Both the position numbers and the translations under genes were made by a program. A stretch of DNA of 64,000 nt from Novosphingobium sp. SCN 66-18 (lineage in GTDB: Bacteria > Pseudomonadota > Alphaproteobacteria > Sphingomonadales > Sphingomonadaceae): assembly GCA_001725355.1 (NCBI GenBank), contig MEGD01000008.1, positions 1 through 64,000 on the forward strand, written 5' to 3'. Under the pieces are notes generated by a model. The model made no database searches, was not told the DNA's origin, and saw only the letters and a list, made by a program, of their open reading frames with translations. Positions 24,825 through 34,441 of this stretch are shown piece after piece; the stretch's first letter is position 1; every line of letters begins with the position of its first letter.

Positions 24825-25520
24825 ATGCTGTCGTCCGAAGAATGGCAGATCGTGCTGCTGTCGCTGAAAGTCAGCGTGGCGGGCGTCGGTCTCATGCTGC
24901 CGCTGGCGTTCGCGCTCGCCTGGTTGCTGGCCCGGGTACGGTTTCCGGGCAAGGTGCTGGTTGACGCGCTGGTTCACCTGCCGCTGGTGGTGCCACCGGT
25001 GGTTACGGGCTGGCTGCTGCTGATCGCCTTCGGCGGGAACGGTCCGGTCGGAGGCTGGCTGGACCGGATGTTCGGCATCACGCTGATGTTCCGCTGGACC
25101 GGCGCGGCGCTGGCGGCCGCGATCATGGCGCTGCCGCTGATGGTGCGGGCGATGCGGCTCTCGCTGGAAGCGGTCGACACGCGGCTGGAAAACGCGGCGC
25201 GCACGCTGGGCGCGGGGCCGTGGCGCGCGTTCCTGACGATCACTTTTCCGCTATCGCTGCCGGGTATTCTGGCCGGCGCCGTGCTTGGCTTCGCGCGGTC
25301 GATCGGCGAGTTCGGCGCGACGATCACGTTCGTGTCCAACATCCCCGGCGAAACGCGCACGCTGCCGCTGGCGATCTATTCCGCGCTGCAGATGCCCGAT
25401 GGCGACGCGATGGTGGCGCGGCTGGCGGGCATATCCGTGGCGCTCTCGCTGGTGGCGTTGGTCGCGTCCGAACTGCTGGCGCGGCGTTTCGGTACGCGCG
25501 GAGGCGGGCATGTCCTTTAA
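24825..25520 (+). CDS. modB: molybdate ABC transporter permease
   Basis: A 231-residue inner-membrane permease with about five helices. The EAA cytoplasmic loop (ENAARTLGAGPWRAFLTITF) contacts the ATPase, and the following segment (GFARSIGEFGATITFVSNIPG) is the ModB/CysTW-type signature. It starts 8 bp after modA and overlaps modC by 11 bp. It forms a homodimer in the ModB2C2A transporter. Length and motifs are normal. Confidence 0.96.
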   Translation: MLSSEEWQIVLLSLKVSVAGVGLMLPLAFALAWLLARVRFPGKVLVDALVHLPLVVPPVVTGWLLLIAFGGNGPVGGWLDRMFGITLMFRWTGAALAAAIMALPLMVRAMRLSLEAVDTRLENAARTLGAGPWRAFLTITFPLSLPGILAGAVLGFARSIGEFGATITFVSNIPGETRTLPLAIYSALQMPDGDAMVARLAGISVALSLVALVASELLARRFGTRGGGHVL

Positions 25521-26160
25521 CGTGCCTCCCGGCGATGCCCCCGCGTTCGATGTGGACGTGGCGATCCGGCGCGGGAACCGGCTGATCGAGGCGCGCTTCA
25601 CCAGCACGGCCGGATTGACGGCCCTGTTCGGGCCATCCGGCGCCGGCAAGACCACCGTGCTGGACGCCATCGCCGGATTGCTGCGGCCCGAACGCGGGCA
25701 TATCACGATCGCGGGCAAGACGCTGTTCGATGCGGGCCAGCGCATTGACCTTGCGCCCGAACGGCGCGCCTGCGGGTACGTGTTCCAGCAAGCCCGCCTA
25801 TTTCCGCATCGGCGCGTGCGCGATAATCTGCTTTACGGCGAACGGCTGGCGCCGGCCGACCGGCGGTTCATGACGCTGCAGGAGGCCAGCGCCTTCCTGG
25901 GTATTGGCCATCTGCTCGATCGCTGGCCGCGCACGCTGTCCGGGGGCGAGGCGCAGCGCGTGGCCATCGGGCGGGCGCTGTTGGCCGGTCCGCGCTTCCT
26001 GCTGCTGGATGAGCCGCTGGCTTCGCTCGATGCCGAGCGCCGGGACGAGATCATGCAGGTGATCGAACGGCTGCGCGACGAATTGCGGCTGCCGATCCTC
26101 TATGTCAGCCACGACCGTGCCGAAATAGACCGGCTGGCCGGCGACGTGGTTCCGTTCTAG
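25510..26160 (+). CDS. modC: molybdate ABC transporter ATPase lacking the C-terminal TOBE/Mop domain
   Basis: A 216-residue ATP-hydrolysing subunit. Walker A is at 41-49 (GPSGAGKTT), then the Q-loop (YVFQQARLFPH), the ABC signature (LSGGEAQRVAIGRALL), Walker B (LLLDEPLASLD) and the H-loop (LYVSHDRAEID). The protein ends at LAGDVVPF, right after the nucleotide-binding fold. Usual ModC proteins of about 350 residues continue with a Mop/TOBE domain that binds molybdate and inhibits transport when the cell is replete. This one therefore probably lacks trans-inhibition. Its TAG stop shares CTAG with the stop of the convergent PilZ gene, so the short form is not a window artefact. No remnant of the domain is visible downstream. 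Confidence 0.93.
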   Translation: MSFNVPPGDAPAFDVDVAIRRGNRLIEARFTSTAGLTALFGPSGAGKTTVLDAIAGLLRPERGHITIAGKTLFDAGQRIDLAPERRACGYVFQQARLFPHRRVRDNLLYGERLAPADRRFMTLQEASAFLGIGHLLDRWPRTLSGGEAQRVAIGRALLAGPRFLLLDEPLASLDAERRDEIMQVIERLRDELRLPILYVSHDRAEIDRLAGDVVPF

Positions 26161-26471
26161 GCGATGCTGCTTTCAACCAGAGCTTTCAGCACAGCCGGAT
26201 GAAGCGGGGCGGCAAGCCTGCATCCCGCCAGCGAATCGTTGACCCAAACGACCCGGGCCATGCACGGCGCCAGACCGGGCAAGGTCAGCCACAGCTTGTC
26301 GCCCGGGCGCAGCCGTTCCACCGACGAAAGGCGCGCGCCGTCGCAGGACAGGTCAAGGACGATGCCAGGCAAACGCTGCGTGAATCGGCGATATTGCACC
26401 GAAAGCCGCGTTTCGAGACGGTTCGCCAGGCGCATCTCGCGACGCCGATGGAGCGATAGAGGGTTACTCAT
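26157..26471 (-). CDS. PilZ-domain protein
   Basis: A 104-residue single-domain protein predicted to bind cyclic di-GMP. The N-terminal arginine cluster (LHRRREMRLANRLETRLSV) supplies the RxxxR part, and DLSCDGARL matches the [DN]xSxxG part of the PilZ motif. A beta-barrel follows (LWLTLPGLAPCMARVVWV). In-frame ATG codons exist at 26498 and 26471; the shorter product keeps the motif and is preferred. It may respond to GGDEF/EAL enzymes such as the one at about 39 kb. It is convergent with modC, overlapping by four bases. Confidence 0.8.
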   Translation of the reverse strand: MSNPLSLHRRREMRLANRLETRLSVQYRRFTQRLPGIVLDLSCDGARLSSVERLRPGDKLWLTLPGLAPCMARVVWVNDSLAGCRLAAPLHPAVLKALVESSIA

Positions 26472-26602
26472 GGGCACATCCCAAAGCCGGCAAAGCATAT
26501 TGTCGGCTTACCCATTTGATCCAAAAAGGTTTTGTTCATGCGAACGCGAAAGGTGAACGAGTCCTTATCGGCGTTCTATTCATCGCGATCGGGCGGAGCG
26601 TA

Positions 26603-28096
26603 TCAACGCACGTCCTGTTTGAGGCCAAGATGCGCAGCCAGCGCCTTGAGATCGCGCGACACGCCTTCGTTGACGAGTTCAGCAAGGCCCGGGGCGACGG
26701 AGAGTACCAGGGTATCGCCCTCCACGGTCAGCGTGCTGGCGCTGAGCCCCTGCGGCATGGCGTACGTGAAGCGGCGACACAGGCGCGTGGCAAGGCCCCA
26801 GGCCTGCGCCTCGCGCAGCGCTGCCGGCGACAGCAGCGCGGTAAGCGTGGGGGGCAGTTCCATCTTGCCGGCATTGGCGATGATCGCCGCCGCCAGCATC
26901 GCGCGTTCCTGCGCGGTGATACCGATCCAGCGCTTGCGCAACGCCCAGTCGCGCGCATGGTCCGCGCGCAGGTTGGGTTCGATCCGGGCCGAGGCGAGAC
27001 ACAGCATGGTGGCGGCAAGGCGGAGCTGTTCGTGCCGCCCGCCGCTGCCGGCGGGGCGAGCGCTGGCCGTCCATCCGGCGACCATCGTGCCCGTGCTGGG
27101 CGATATGCCCTGATCGTTGATGAAGGCCGAGACGCCGGCCACGAGCGGGTCCTGGGTCCGTACCGCTGCCGGCATGGCTTCCCACAGCACGCCTTCGCGC
27201 AGGCCCCACGATGAAAACACCAGGCGCGCGGGCTCCAGCTTTCGCACCAGCACGGCCAGCAGCGCCGCGGTATCGGGCAGGCCGGTAAGCCGTGACCCGG
27301 AAACCCCCGCGATGGGAACCGGGCTCAAACCTTTGCGCCGGGCGAGGGTGCGCGCGAATTTCAGCGCGGCTGCGGCGGGAAGCTCGAAGCCGTGGGGATC
27401 GTCGATCGGCCATTCGCTGCGGACCATGGCATAGCGCGCGAACGCGCGGAGCGATCCCCCGACGAGGTAAAGCGTGGTGCCGGGCGTGGCGCGCCATTCC
27501 GCCCTGTCGAGCGCGTTGCCGATGCGTTTGGCGAACGCCCGGTCACCGTCGGCGCGCAAGGCGGGCAGCCGCAGCGTGCCGAGCGGCATGCTGACGCCGT
27601 GCGTGCAACTACCGCCATCGACATCGACCAGTTCAAGGCTGCCGCCGCCGAGATCGCCGACCACGCCGTGCGCGTCGGGGAACGCGCCGGTAACGCCATG
27701 CGCGCTGGTCACCGCTTCTTCTTCGCCCGAAAGCAGGCGGGGGGCAAAGCCGATCGCGCGGACTTCATCCAGAAATGCCGCGCCGTTGCGGGCGTCCCGC
27801 ACCGCGGCCGTGGCGACCACGTCGACCGTGCGGACGCCGATCAGGTCCAGCAGCGCGCGATAGCGCCGCAGCGAGACGAGCGCGGCGGTGGAGGCCTTTT
27901 CGGAGAGCAGCCCGTTTTCAGCCACGCCCTTGCCCAGCCGCGCGGCCACCTTTTCGTTATGCAGGATTTCCGGCGCGCGTTGCGGGCCGCCGTAGATCAC
28001 CAGCCGGACGGTGTTCGATCCGATGTCGATGATCGCGCGCGACGGGCTGCGCGGTCCTGCCCGCTGGCTCTGTCCGGACCGGTCCCTGCTGGCCAT
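26603..28096 (-). CDS. ppx: exopolyphosphatase / guanosine pentaphosphatase (Ppx/GppA family)
   Basis: A 497-residue enzyme that releases phosphate from polyphosphate ends (and possibly converts pppGpp to ppGpp). It has the actin-like ASKHA fold: IIDIGSNTVRLVIYGG is phosphate loop 1, VVATAAVRDARNG and LLSGEEEAVTSAHGV carry the catalytic region with Glu, and VVGDLGGGSLELVDVDGG is phosphate loop 2. An HD-like C-terminal part follows (LRLAATMLCLASARIEP). It starts 11 bp after ppk on the same strand, giving a ppk-ppx synthesis/breakdown operon. Confidence 0.94.
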   Translation of the reverse strand: MASRDRSGQSQRAGPRSPSRAIIDIGSNTVRLVIYGGPQRAPEILHNEKVAARLGKGVAENGLLSEKASTAALVSLRRYRALLDLIGVRTVDVVATAAVRDARNGAAFLDEVRAIGFAPRLLSGEEEAVTSAHGVTGAFPDAHGVVGDLGGGSLELVDVDGGSCTHGVSMPLGTLRLPALRADGDRAFAKRIGNALDRAEWRATPGTTLYLVGGSLRAFARYAMVRSEWPIDDPHGFELPAAAALKFARTLARRKGLSPVPIAGVSGSRLTGLPDTAALLAVLVRKLEPARLVFSSWGLREGVLWEAMPAAVRTQDPLVAGVSAFINDQGISPSTGTMVAGWTASARPAGSGGRHEQLRLAATMLCLASARIEPNLRADHARDWALRKRWIGITAQERAMLAAAIIANAGKMELPPTLTALLSPAALREAQAWGLATRLCRRFTYAMPQGLSASTLTVEGDTLVLSVAPGLAELVNEGVSRDLKALAAHLGLKQDVR

Positions 28097-28107
28097 TGCG
28101 AAATGCG

Positions 28108-30309
28108 TCAGCCCCGGCTGGCGCCGCCGCGCCGCAACGCGAGCTTGGGCACCTTGCGGCCCTTGGTCAGCGCCGCGCCGCGACCGGAGAGGGAAGGGTT
28201 GGTCATGAAATAGCGATGCAGGTTAAAGGGAGAGGGGCCACGATCCATCCGGTGGTAGCTTCCATCCGGTTCCAGTTTCCAGCTCTGCTCCGTATCCAGC
28301 AGGTTGGCAAGCATGACCTGATCGAGCACCTGATCGTGCACCGTGCTGTTGCGGATCGGCACCAGCACTTCCACGCGCCGATCGAGGTTGCGGCTCATCC
28401 CGTCGGCCGAGGAGATGAACACGCGTGCGCGCTTGTTGGGCAGGCGCGCGGCGTTGCCGAACGCCCAGATCCGGCTGTGTTCCAGGAAGCGGCCGATGAT
28501 GGACTTCACGTAGATCCGTTCCGAAAGGCCGGGCACGCCGGGGCGCAGGCAGCAGATGCCGCGCACGACCAGGCTGATCTCCACGCCGGCCTGGCTGGCG
28601 GCGTAGAGGCGGTCGATCAGCTTTTCGTCCGTAAGGGAATTGAGCTTGGCCCAGATCGTCGCGTGCTTGCCGGCGCGCGCGAAGGCGATTTCGCGATCGA
28701 TGTGATCGTACAGCGTGTTGCGCAGTCCGATCGGGGCTATCGCCAGCATTTCGGTGCCCTTCGGCTCGACATAGCCGGTGATGAAGTTGAACAGCCGGCC
28801 CGCGTCGCGCCCGAACTTGGGGTCGGCGGTGAAGAACGACAGATCGGTGTAGATGCGCGCGGTGACAGGGTGATAATTGCCCGTCCCGAAGTGGCAGTAC
28901 GTGCGGTAGCCATCCCCTTCGCGGCGCACGACCAGCGAGACCTTGGCGTGGGTCTTCCAGTCGACGAAGCCGTAGATCACCTGCACGCCCGCGCGTTCGA
29001 GCTGCGAGGCCCACATCAGGTTCTGTTCCTCGTCGAACCGCGCCTTCAGTTCGACGACGGCGGTGACCGACTTGCCCGCTTCCGCCGCCGCGATCAGCGC
29101 GGCGATCACCGCCGATTGCTTGCCCGCGCGATAGAGCGTCTGCTTGATCGCCACCACATCCGGATCGGACGCCGCCTGGTGGAGGAAATCGATCACCACC
29201 TCGAAGCTTTCGTAAGGGTGGTGGATCACGATGTCCTTCTCGCGGATCGCCGCGAAGCAATCGCCATCGTGTTCGAGAATGCGTTCGGGATAGCGCGGGC
29301 TGTAGGGTTCGAATTTCAGGTCCGGCCGGGCTTCGTCGACCACGGCGGACAGGCCGTTGATGCCGATCACCCCGCGCGACTTGAGAACGAGCGCATGGTC
29401 CAGCCGCAATTGCTGGCGCAGCAACTGCTCCGCCGCCGGATCGAAATCGTCCTGCAGGTGCAGCATGATAACCTTGCCGCGCCGGCGCCGCTGGATCGCG
29501 GTGCGGAAGTAGCGAACGAGATCCTCGGCGTCCTCCTCCACTTCGATGTCGCTGTCGCGCAGCACGCGGAACACGCCATGGCCCTGGATGCGGAAGCCCG
29601 GGAACAGGTGCATGGCGTGGCGGCGCACCAGTTCCTCGATCGCGATCCACGCGGCTTCTTCGCCGGGCAGGCGCACGAAGCGGGGCAGGGCGGGTGGAAT
29701 CAGGATCATCTCGTTGACGTCGGCGCCGTCGGCGATGCGCGTCATCGTGAAGAGAATGCCGGTCCCCTGGTTGGCGATAAACGGAAAGGGGTGTGCCGGA
29801 TCGATCGCCTGCGGCGTCAGCACCGGGACGACGTGTTCGCGGAAATAGTGCGACAGCCATTCGGCCTCGGCGCGATCCACCGGACCTTCGCCGACAAGAC
29901 GGATGCCGGCCTCTCCCAGCTTGCCGGTGAGTTCGGTCAGCACGTCCTGCTGGCTCGAAACGAGTTCGGTGACGGCGGCATAGGCTGCCTGCAACTGCTG
30001 CGCCGGCGTCTGACCGTCGATCGAGACTTCGCCGATCTGGCGGCGCACCTGCCCGGCCAGGCCGGCCACGCGCACCATCATGAACTCATCGAGGTTGCTG
30101 CCCGAAATCGACAGGAAGCGCAGCCGTTCCAGCAGCGGGTAGTCCATGTTCCGGGCTTCGGCCAGGACGCGCCGGTTGAAGGCGAGCCAGCTCAGTTCGC
30201 GATTGAAATAGCGATCGCCGACATGGGCTTCCGTGCCGCTTACGACACGTTTTTCGTCGCTCACCCTGTGCTCCGTGTTGCTGCCCGGATGGACCCCAGC
30301 CTGCGCCAT
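28108..30309 (-). CDS. ppk1: polyphosphate kinase 1
   Basis: A 733-residue enzyme that makes polyphosphate from ATP at the membrane. The N-terminal helical domain begins YFNRELSWLAFNRRVL. The head domain includes HPFPFIANQGTGILF. The two phospholipase-D-like catalytic domains carry phosphohistidine His473 in YCHFGTGNYHPVTARIYTD, with Arg/Lys partners in LKARFDEEQN and the SADGMSRNLDRRVE region. ATG at 30309 adds about 16 residues before an in-frame GTG (VSDEKRVV) with a better GGAG site, so the N-terminus is uncertain. It heads the ppk-ppx operon. Confidence 0.97.
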   Translation of the reverse strand: MAQAGVHPGSNTEHRVSDEKRVVSGTEAHVGDRYFNRELSWLAFNRRVLAEARNMDYPLLERLRFLSISGSNLDEFMMVRVAGLAGQVRRQIGEVSIDGQTPAQQLQAAYAAVTELVSSQQDVLTELTGKLGEAGIRLVGEGPVDRAEAEWLSHYFREHVVPVLTPQAIDPAHPFPFIANQGTGILFTMTRIADGADVNEMILIPPALPRFVRLPGEEAAWIAIEELVRRHAMHLFPGFRIQGHGVFRVLRDSDIEVEEDAEDLVRYFRTAIQRRRRGKVIMLHLQDDFDPAAEQLLRQQLRLDHALVLKSRGVIGINGLSAVVDEARPDLKFEPYSPRYPERILEHDGDCFAAIREKDIVIHHPYESFEVVIDFLHQAASDPDVVAIKQTLYRAGKQSAVIAALIAAAEAGKSVTAVVELKARFDEEQNLMWASQLERAGVQVIYGFVDWKTHAKVSLVVRREGDGYRTYCHFGTGNYHPVTARIYTDLSFFTADPKFGRDAGRLFNFITGYVEPKGTEMLAIAPIGLRNTLYDHIDREIAFARAGKHATIWAKLNSLTDEKLIDRLYAASQAGVEISLVVRGICCLRPGVPGLSERIYVKSIIGRFLEHSRIWAFGNAARLPNKRARVFISSADGMSRNLDRRVEVLVPIRNSTVHDQVLDQVMLANLLDTEQSWKLEPDGSYHRMDRGPSPFNLHRYFMTNPSLSGRGAALTKGRKVPKLALRRGGASRG

Positions 30310-30528
30310 GGTGGTGCCGTGTTACGCCTCCATGACGAAATTCTTTCTTAATCCGGCGATTTTCGCAACCGTTGGTGGCCAGGACGGTTTCGTTTTTCCG
30401 GACATCGTCCAATCCGCCGGCGCGCGCTCGGTTTGTCGCCAAATACGCGCGTCCTGTCGCCAGTCTATTCTCTACTCATAAAGTTGAGTTAAGTGTCCGA
30501 TGTCGGTCCGCAGCGATAATTCCGCCGC

Positions 30529-30575
30529 AGACCGCCACGGTGGGGAGGAGGCGGTCTTTGCGCATGGGCCGCCTC
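30529..30575 (+). promoter_or_regulatory. leader with two mutually exclusive hairpins before the sulfate operon
   Basis: The gene-free stretch 30310-30690 (381 bp) precedes sbp. AGACCGCC (30529-30536) can pair with GGCGGTCT (30550-30557). GAGGCGG (30548-30554) can pair with CCGCCTC (30569-30575), which is followed by TTT. The two stems share bases 30548-30557 and cannot coexist, the layout of an attenuator or riboswitch expression platform. A possible promoter upstream is CTGTCG-N17-CATAAA at 30454-30482. A second candidate -35, TTGACT at 30608, lies below the hairpins, so the leader may be in one of two transcripts. Nothing else gene-like is visible in the stretch. Confidence 0.4.
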
Positions 30576-30690
30576 TTTCCAAGGGAGCCGACGGGGGCGT
30601 CGATAGTTTGACTTTAGGAGCACACAGAGAGTCTTTAATGTCTATTGAATTGGTTGAGTATATGCAGCGCACATCAACAGGGAGACAACC

Positions 30691-31713
30691 ATGATCAATC
30701 GCCGCCTGTTCCTGTCCGCCGCCGCGGCAATGGCCATGACCCTGTCTGCCTGTTCGGGCGGAGCCGGCGGGAATGGCAATGGCATCGTACTGACCAACGT
30801 ATCCTACGATCCCACGCGCGAACTCTATCAGGCGATCAATCCGGCCTTTGCCACCTACTGGAAGCAGAAGACCGGGAAGGACGTGACCTTCCGGATGAGC
30901 CATGGCGGTTCGGGCAAGCAGGGCCGCGCGATCATCGACGGTCTGGAAGCCGATGTGGCCACCTTGGCGCTCGCCTATGACATCGATCAGATCGCGGCGC
31001 GTGCCAAGCTGCTGCCGGCGGACTGGCAGAAGGCGCTGCCCGACAATTCGTCACCCTATACATCGACGATCGTTTTCCTTGTCCGCAAGGGCAACCCCAA
31101 GGGCATCAAGGACTGGAACGATCTTGTCCGCCCCGGCGTGCAGGTCATCACGCCCAACCCCAAGACCGGCGGCGGCGCGCGCTGGAACTTCCTGGCCGCC
31201 TGGGCCTATGGCCGCAAAGCCGGTGGCTCCGACGCGGCGGCCGAGGACTATGTCCGCAAGCTGTTCGCCAACGTGCCGGTGCTGGATAGCGGCGCGCGCG
31301 GCGCGACGACGACCTTCGTCGAACGCGGCATCGGCGATGTGCTGCTGACGTGGGAAAACGAGGCGCTGCTGGCCGAAAAGGAAATGGGCAAGGGCAAGTT
31401 CCAGATCGTCACGCCGTCGCTGTCGATCCTTGCCGAGCCGGCTGTCGCGGTGGTGACGGAGAACGCGAAGAAGCACGGTACGCAGGAAGCGGCCGACGCC
31501 TATCTGCGCTATCTCTATACACCCGAAGCGCAGACCGCGATCGCGCATGCCTTCTACCGTCCGCGCGACGCGAAGGTGGCCGAACAGTTCCGGTCGCAGT
31601 TCCCCGCGATCCCGATGGTCACCATCGACAAGGACTTCGGTGGATGGGGCGCCGCGCAGAAGCGGTTCTTCGACGATGGCGGCGTTTTCGACCGCATCAC
31701 GGCCAAGAAGTAA
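30691..31713 (+). CDS. sbp: sulfate/thiosulfate ABC transporter substrate-binding lipoprotein
   Basis: A 340-residue periplasmic receptor for sulfate or thiosulfate. The signal peptide ends in a lipobox (MTLSACSGG, Cys21), so it is probably lipid-anchored. Family motifs include [57 protein letters not shown] and [13 protein letters not shown], which form the oxyanion pocket. Start ATG has GGGAGACAACC upstream. It leads the operon sbp-cysT-cysW-cysA-yezD with a 39-bp gap to cysT. Confidence 0.96.
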   Translation: MINRRLFLSAAAAMAMTLSACSGGAGGNGNGIVLTNVSYDPTRELYQAINPAFATYWKQKTGKDVTFRMSHGGSGKQGRAIIDGLEADVATLALAYDIDQIAARAKLLPADWQKALPDNSSPYTSTIVFLVRKGNPKGIKDWNDLVRPGVQVITPNPKTGGGARWNFLAAWAYGRKAGGSDAAAEDYVRKLFANVPVLDSGARGATTTFVERGIGDVLLTWENEALLAEKEMGKGKFQIVTPSLSILAEPAVAVVTENAKKHGTQEAADAYLRYLYTPEAQTAIAHAFYRPRDAKVAEQFRSQFPAIPMVTIDKDFGGWGAAQKRFFDDGGVFDRITAKK

Positions 31714-31752
31714 GCCTCCCTTTCCCTTCCGCAATCGAGCAGGCCACTGCAG

Positions 31753-32604
31753 ATGTCCCGAACTCTTTCCCGCGCGAAAAGCTGGCGCCAGCCATCCGTC
31801 CTGCCAGGCTTCGGCCTGACGTTCGGGGTGACGCTTGCCTGGCTTACGCTGATCGTGCTGGTGCCGCTGGCATCGATCTTCATCCGCTCGGCCGGCATGG
31901 GCTGGAGCGAGTTCGTGGCTGTGGGTTTTTCGGACCGGGCGCTGGCGGCCTATCGCGTCAGCTTCGGCACGGCCGCCGCCGCCGGGCTGGTCAATGCGGT
32001 GTCGGGTCTGCTCGTCGCCTGGGTGCTGGTGCGCTATGCCTTTCCGGGCAAGCGGGTGATCAGCGCGCTGGTAGACTTGCCGTTCGCGCTGCCGACGGCC
32101 GTGGCGGGCATCGCGCTGACGGCGCTTTATGCTCCGACCGGCTGGCTCGGGCAGTTCCTTGAGCCGCTGGGCCTCAAGGTGGCCTTTACGCCTGTGGGCA
32201 TCGTGGTGGCGCTGGTGTTCATCGGCCTGCCGTTCGTGGTGCGTTCGGTCGAGCCGGTGCTCGCCGACCTGGGCCGCGATGTGGAGGAAGCCGCCGCCAC
32301 GCTGGGGGCGACACGGTTGCAGACCTTCCGCCGCGTGATCGTGCCGGCGATCGCCCCGGCGCTGCTTACCGGCTTCGCCCTGGCCTTCGCGCGGGGCGTG
32401 GGGGAGTACGGCTCGGTGATCTTCATTGCCGGCAACATGCCCGGCAAGACCGAGATTGCGCCGCTGCTGATCGTGACCCAGCTGGAACAGTACGCTTATG
32501 CCGGCGCCACCGCGATCGCCACGGTCATGATGCTGGCCTCGTTCCTGATCCTGCTGGTGATCAACCTCATCCAGGCGGCGAGCCGCCGGAGGATGGGCGC
32601 ATGA
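31753..32604 (+). CDS. cysT: sulfate ABC transporter permease CysT (CysU)
   Basis: A 283-residue inner-membrane permease with six helices, beginning [20 protein letters not shown]. The EAA loop ([20 protein letters not shown]) meets CysA, and [21 protein letters not shown] is the CysT signature. It pairs with CysW as a heterodimer. Its stop overlaps the cysW start by four bases. Confidence 0.96.
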   Translation: MSRTLSRAKSWRQPSVLPGFGLTFGVTLAWLTLIVLVPLASIFIRSAGMGWSEFVAVGFSDRALAAYRVSFGTAAAAGLVNAVSGLLVAWVLVRYAFPGKRVISALVDLPFALPTAVAGIALTALYAPTGWLGQFLEPLGLKVAFTPVGIVVALVFIGLPFVVRSVEPVLADLGRDVEEAAATLGATRLQTFRRVIVPAIAPALLTGFALAFARGVGEYGSVIFIAGNMPGKTEIAPLLIVTQLEQYAYAGATAIATVMMLASFLILLVINLIQAASRRRMGA

Positions 32605-33443
32605 GCCGGCCGCGTTCCACTACCGAAGGCCGCCTGACGCAGATCGTGCTGATCGTGCTGGCGCTGGCGTTCCTGGGCGTGTTCCTGCTGCTGCCGCTGA
32701 TCGTGGTGTTCAGCGAGGCGCTGAAGCAGGGGCTGGGGCCGTTCCTCGATGCCGTCCACACCCCGGATGCCCTGGCGGCCATCAAGCTCACGCTGCTGAT
32801 CGCGGCCATCAGCGTGCCGCTGAACATGGTGTTCGGCGTGGCGGCAAGCTGGGCGATCACCAAGTTCCATTTTCCGGGCAAGAGCCTGCTCATCACGCTG
32901 ATCGACCTGCCGTTCTCGGTTTCTCCGGTCGTGTCCGGCCTGATTTTCGTGCTGCTGTTCGGCGCGCAGGGCTGGTTCGGCCCGTGGCTGGCTGCGCACG
33001 ACGTCAAGATCATCTTCGCGGTGCCCGGCATCGTGCTGGCGACGGTGTTCATCACGTTTCCGTTCGTGGCGCGCGAACTGATCCCGCTGATGATGGAGCA
33101 GGGCAAGGATGACGAGGAAGCCGCCGTCTCGCTCGGCGCGAACGGCTGGCAGGTGTTCCGCCATGTCACGCTGCCGAACATCCGCTGGGGCCTGCTTTAT
33201 GGCGTGCTGCTGTGCAACGCCCGGGCGATGGGTGAATTCGGCGCGGTCTCGGTGGTTTCGGGCCATATCCGCGGCCTGACCAACACGATGCCGCTGCATG
33301 TCGAGATTCTCTACAACGAGTACGATTTCGTCGGCGCCTTCGCGGTCGCCTCGCTGCTGGCGCTGCTGGCGCTGGTCACGCTTGTCGCCAAGACCATTCT
33401 CGAATGGCGCTTCGATCTCCACCATACGGGAGCAGGACATTGA
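32601..33443 (+). CDS. cysW: sulfate ABC transporter permease CysW
   Basis: A 280-residue permease partner of CysT. The segments [20 protein letters not shown] and [20 protein letters not shown] are diagnostic of CysW. The EAA loop is [20 protein letters not shown]. It overlaps cysT by four bases at its start. At its end it shares TTGA with the TTG start of cysA, so the three genes are tightly coupled. Confidence 0.96.
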   Translation: MSRPRSTTEGRLTQIVLIVLALAFLGVFLLLPLIVVFSEALKQGLGPFLDAVHTPDALAAIKLTLLIAAISVPLNMVFGVAASWAITKFHFPGKSLLITLIDLPFSVSPVVSGLIFVLLFGAQGWFGPWLAAHDVKIIFAVPGIVLATVFITFPFVARELIPLMMEQGKDDEEAAVSLGANGWQVFRHVTLPNIRWGLLYGVLLCNARAMGEFGAVSVVSGHIRGLTNTMPLHVEILYNEYDFVGAFAVASLLALLALVTLVAKTILEWRFDLHHTGAGH

Positions 33444-34441
33444 TCAAGGTCCAGAATGTCACCAAGCGCTTCGGCGATTTCGCCGCGCTGCGCGATATCG
33501 ATCTCGAAGTGCGTCCGGGCGAGTTCATCGCGCTGCTCGGGCCTTCGGGATCGGGCAAGACCACGCTGCTGCGGATCATCGCCGGGCTGGAGTTTCAGGA
33601 CTGCGGGCAGGTGCTGTTCAGCGGAGAGGACGTTTCCGACCGCAAGGTGGCTGATCGCCACGTCGGCTTCGTGTTCCAGCACTATGCGCTGTTCCGCCAC
33701 ATGACCGTGGCCGACAACGTCGCCTTCGGCCTGACCGTGCGCAAGCGGCGTGACCGTCCTTCGCGCGCGGCCATCGCGGCGCGGGCCGAGGAACTGCTGC
33801 GGCTGGTCCAGCTCGAAGGGCTGGGCGATCGCTATCCGGCGCAGCTTTCCGGCGGCCAGCGGCAGCGCGTGGCGCTGGCGCGGGCGCTGGCGATCGAGCC
33901 GAAGCTGCTGCTGCTGGACGAGCCCTTCGGCGCGCTGGACGCCAAGGTCCGCAAGGACCTGCGCCGCTGGCTGCGCGAACTGCACAAGCAGATGGGCCTG
34001 ACATCGATCTTCGTCACGCACGACCAGGAAGAGGCGCTGGAACTGGCCGACCGCGTGGTGGTGATGAACAACGGCGTGATTGAGCAGGTCGGCACGCCAG
34101 AGGAAATCTACATGCATCCGGCGACGCCGTTCGTCTCGCACTTCGTGGGCGAGACGAACCGCATCCCGGCCGGCCCCGCATCGGGCGGCGCGGGCGATGA
34201 AGTCCACTTCCGCCCGCATGATGTCGAAGTGGTGCGCGAAGGCGGCGAGGCGCTGCTGGTGGACAACGTGTTCCGCAAGGGCGGCGCCTGGCGCGTCGAA
34301 GGTGCGCTGGCGGAAGGCGGCCTGATCGTCGAAATCGACATCGATGTCGCGCAACCGCGCCCGAACCCCGGCGAAACCGTTCTGATCCGTCCCGTTCGAT
34401 CCCGTGTTTTCAATGCCAACCCCGAAGGAGCACAGCCATGA
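33440..34441 (+). CDS. cysA: sulfate ABC transporter ATPase CysA
   Basis: A 333-residue ATPase. Walker A is at 34-42 (GPSGSGKTT), then the Q-loop ([14 protein letters not shown]), signature ([15 protein letters not shown]), Walker B ([11 protein letters not shown]) and H-loop ([15 protein letters not shown]). A C-terminal TOBE-like regulatory domain is present ([11 protein letters not shown] to [11 protein letters not shown]), unlike in the window's ModC. The start is TTG at 33440, overlapping the cysW stop as TTGA, because the conserved family N-terminus ([13 protein letters not shown]) begins there. Its own stop overlaps the next ATG by four bases. Confidence 0.96.
   Translation: MIKVQNVTKRFGDFAALRDIDLEVRPGEFIALLGPSGSGKTTLLRIIAGLEFQDCGQVLFSGEDVSDRKVADRHVGFVFQHYALFRHMTVADNVAFGLTVRKRRDRPSRAAIAARAEELLRLVQLEGLGDRYPAQLSGGQRQRVALARALAIEPKLLLLDEPFGALDAKVRKDLRRWLRELHKQMGLTSIFVTHDQEEALELADRVVVMNNGVIEQVGTPEEIYMHPATPFVSHFVGETNRIPAGPASGGAGDEVHFRPHDVEVVREGGEALLVDNVFRKGGAWRVEGALAEGGLIVEIDIDVAQPRPNPGETVLIRPVRSRVFNANPEGAQP

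Noticed and set aside
28096-30351. A 751-codon plus-strand frame opposite ppk
   Set aside because: It mirrors the ppk reading frame, is rich in His/Arg/Asp repeats of reverse-complement codons, and has no domain.
30529-30575. A named SAM-II or sul1 riboswitch before sbp
   Set aside because: Position and alternative stems are suggestive, but I could not match conserved core nucleotides from memory, so no class is claimed.
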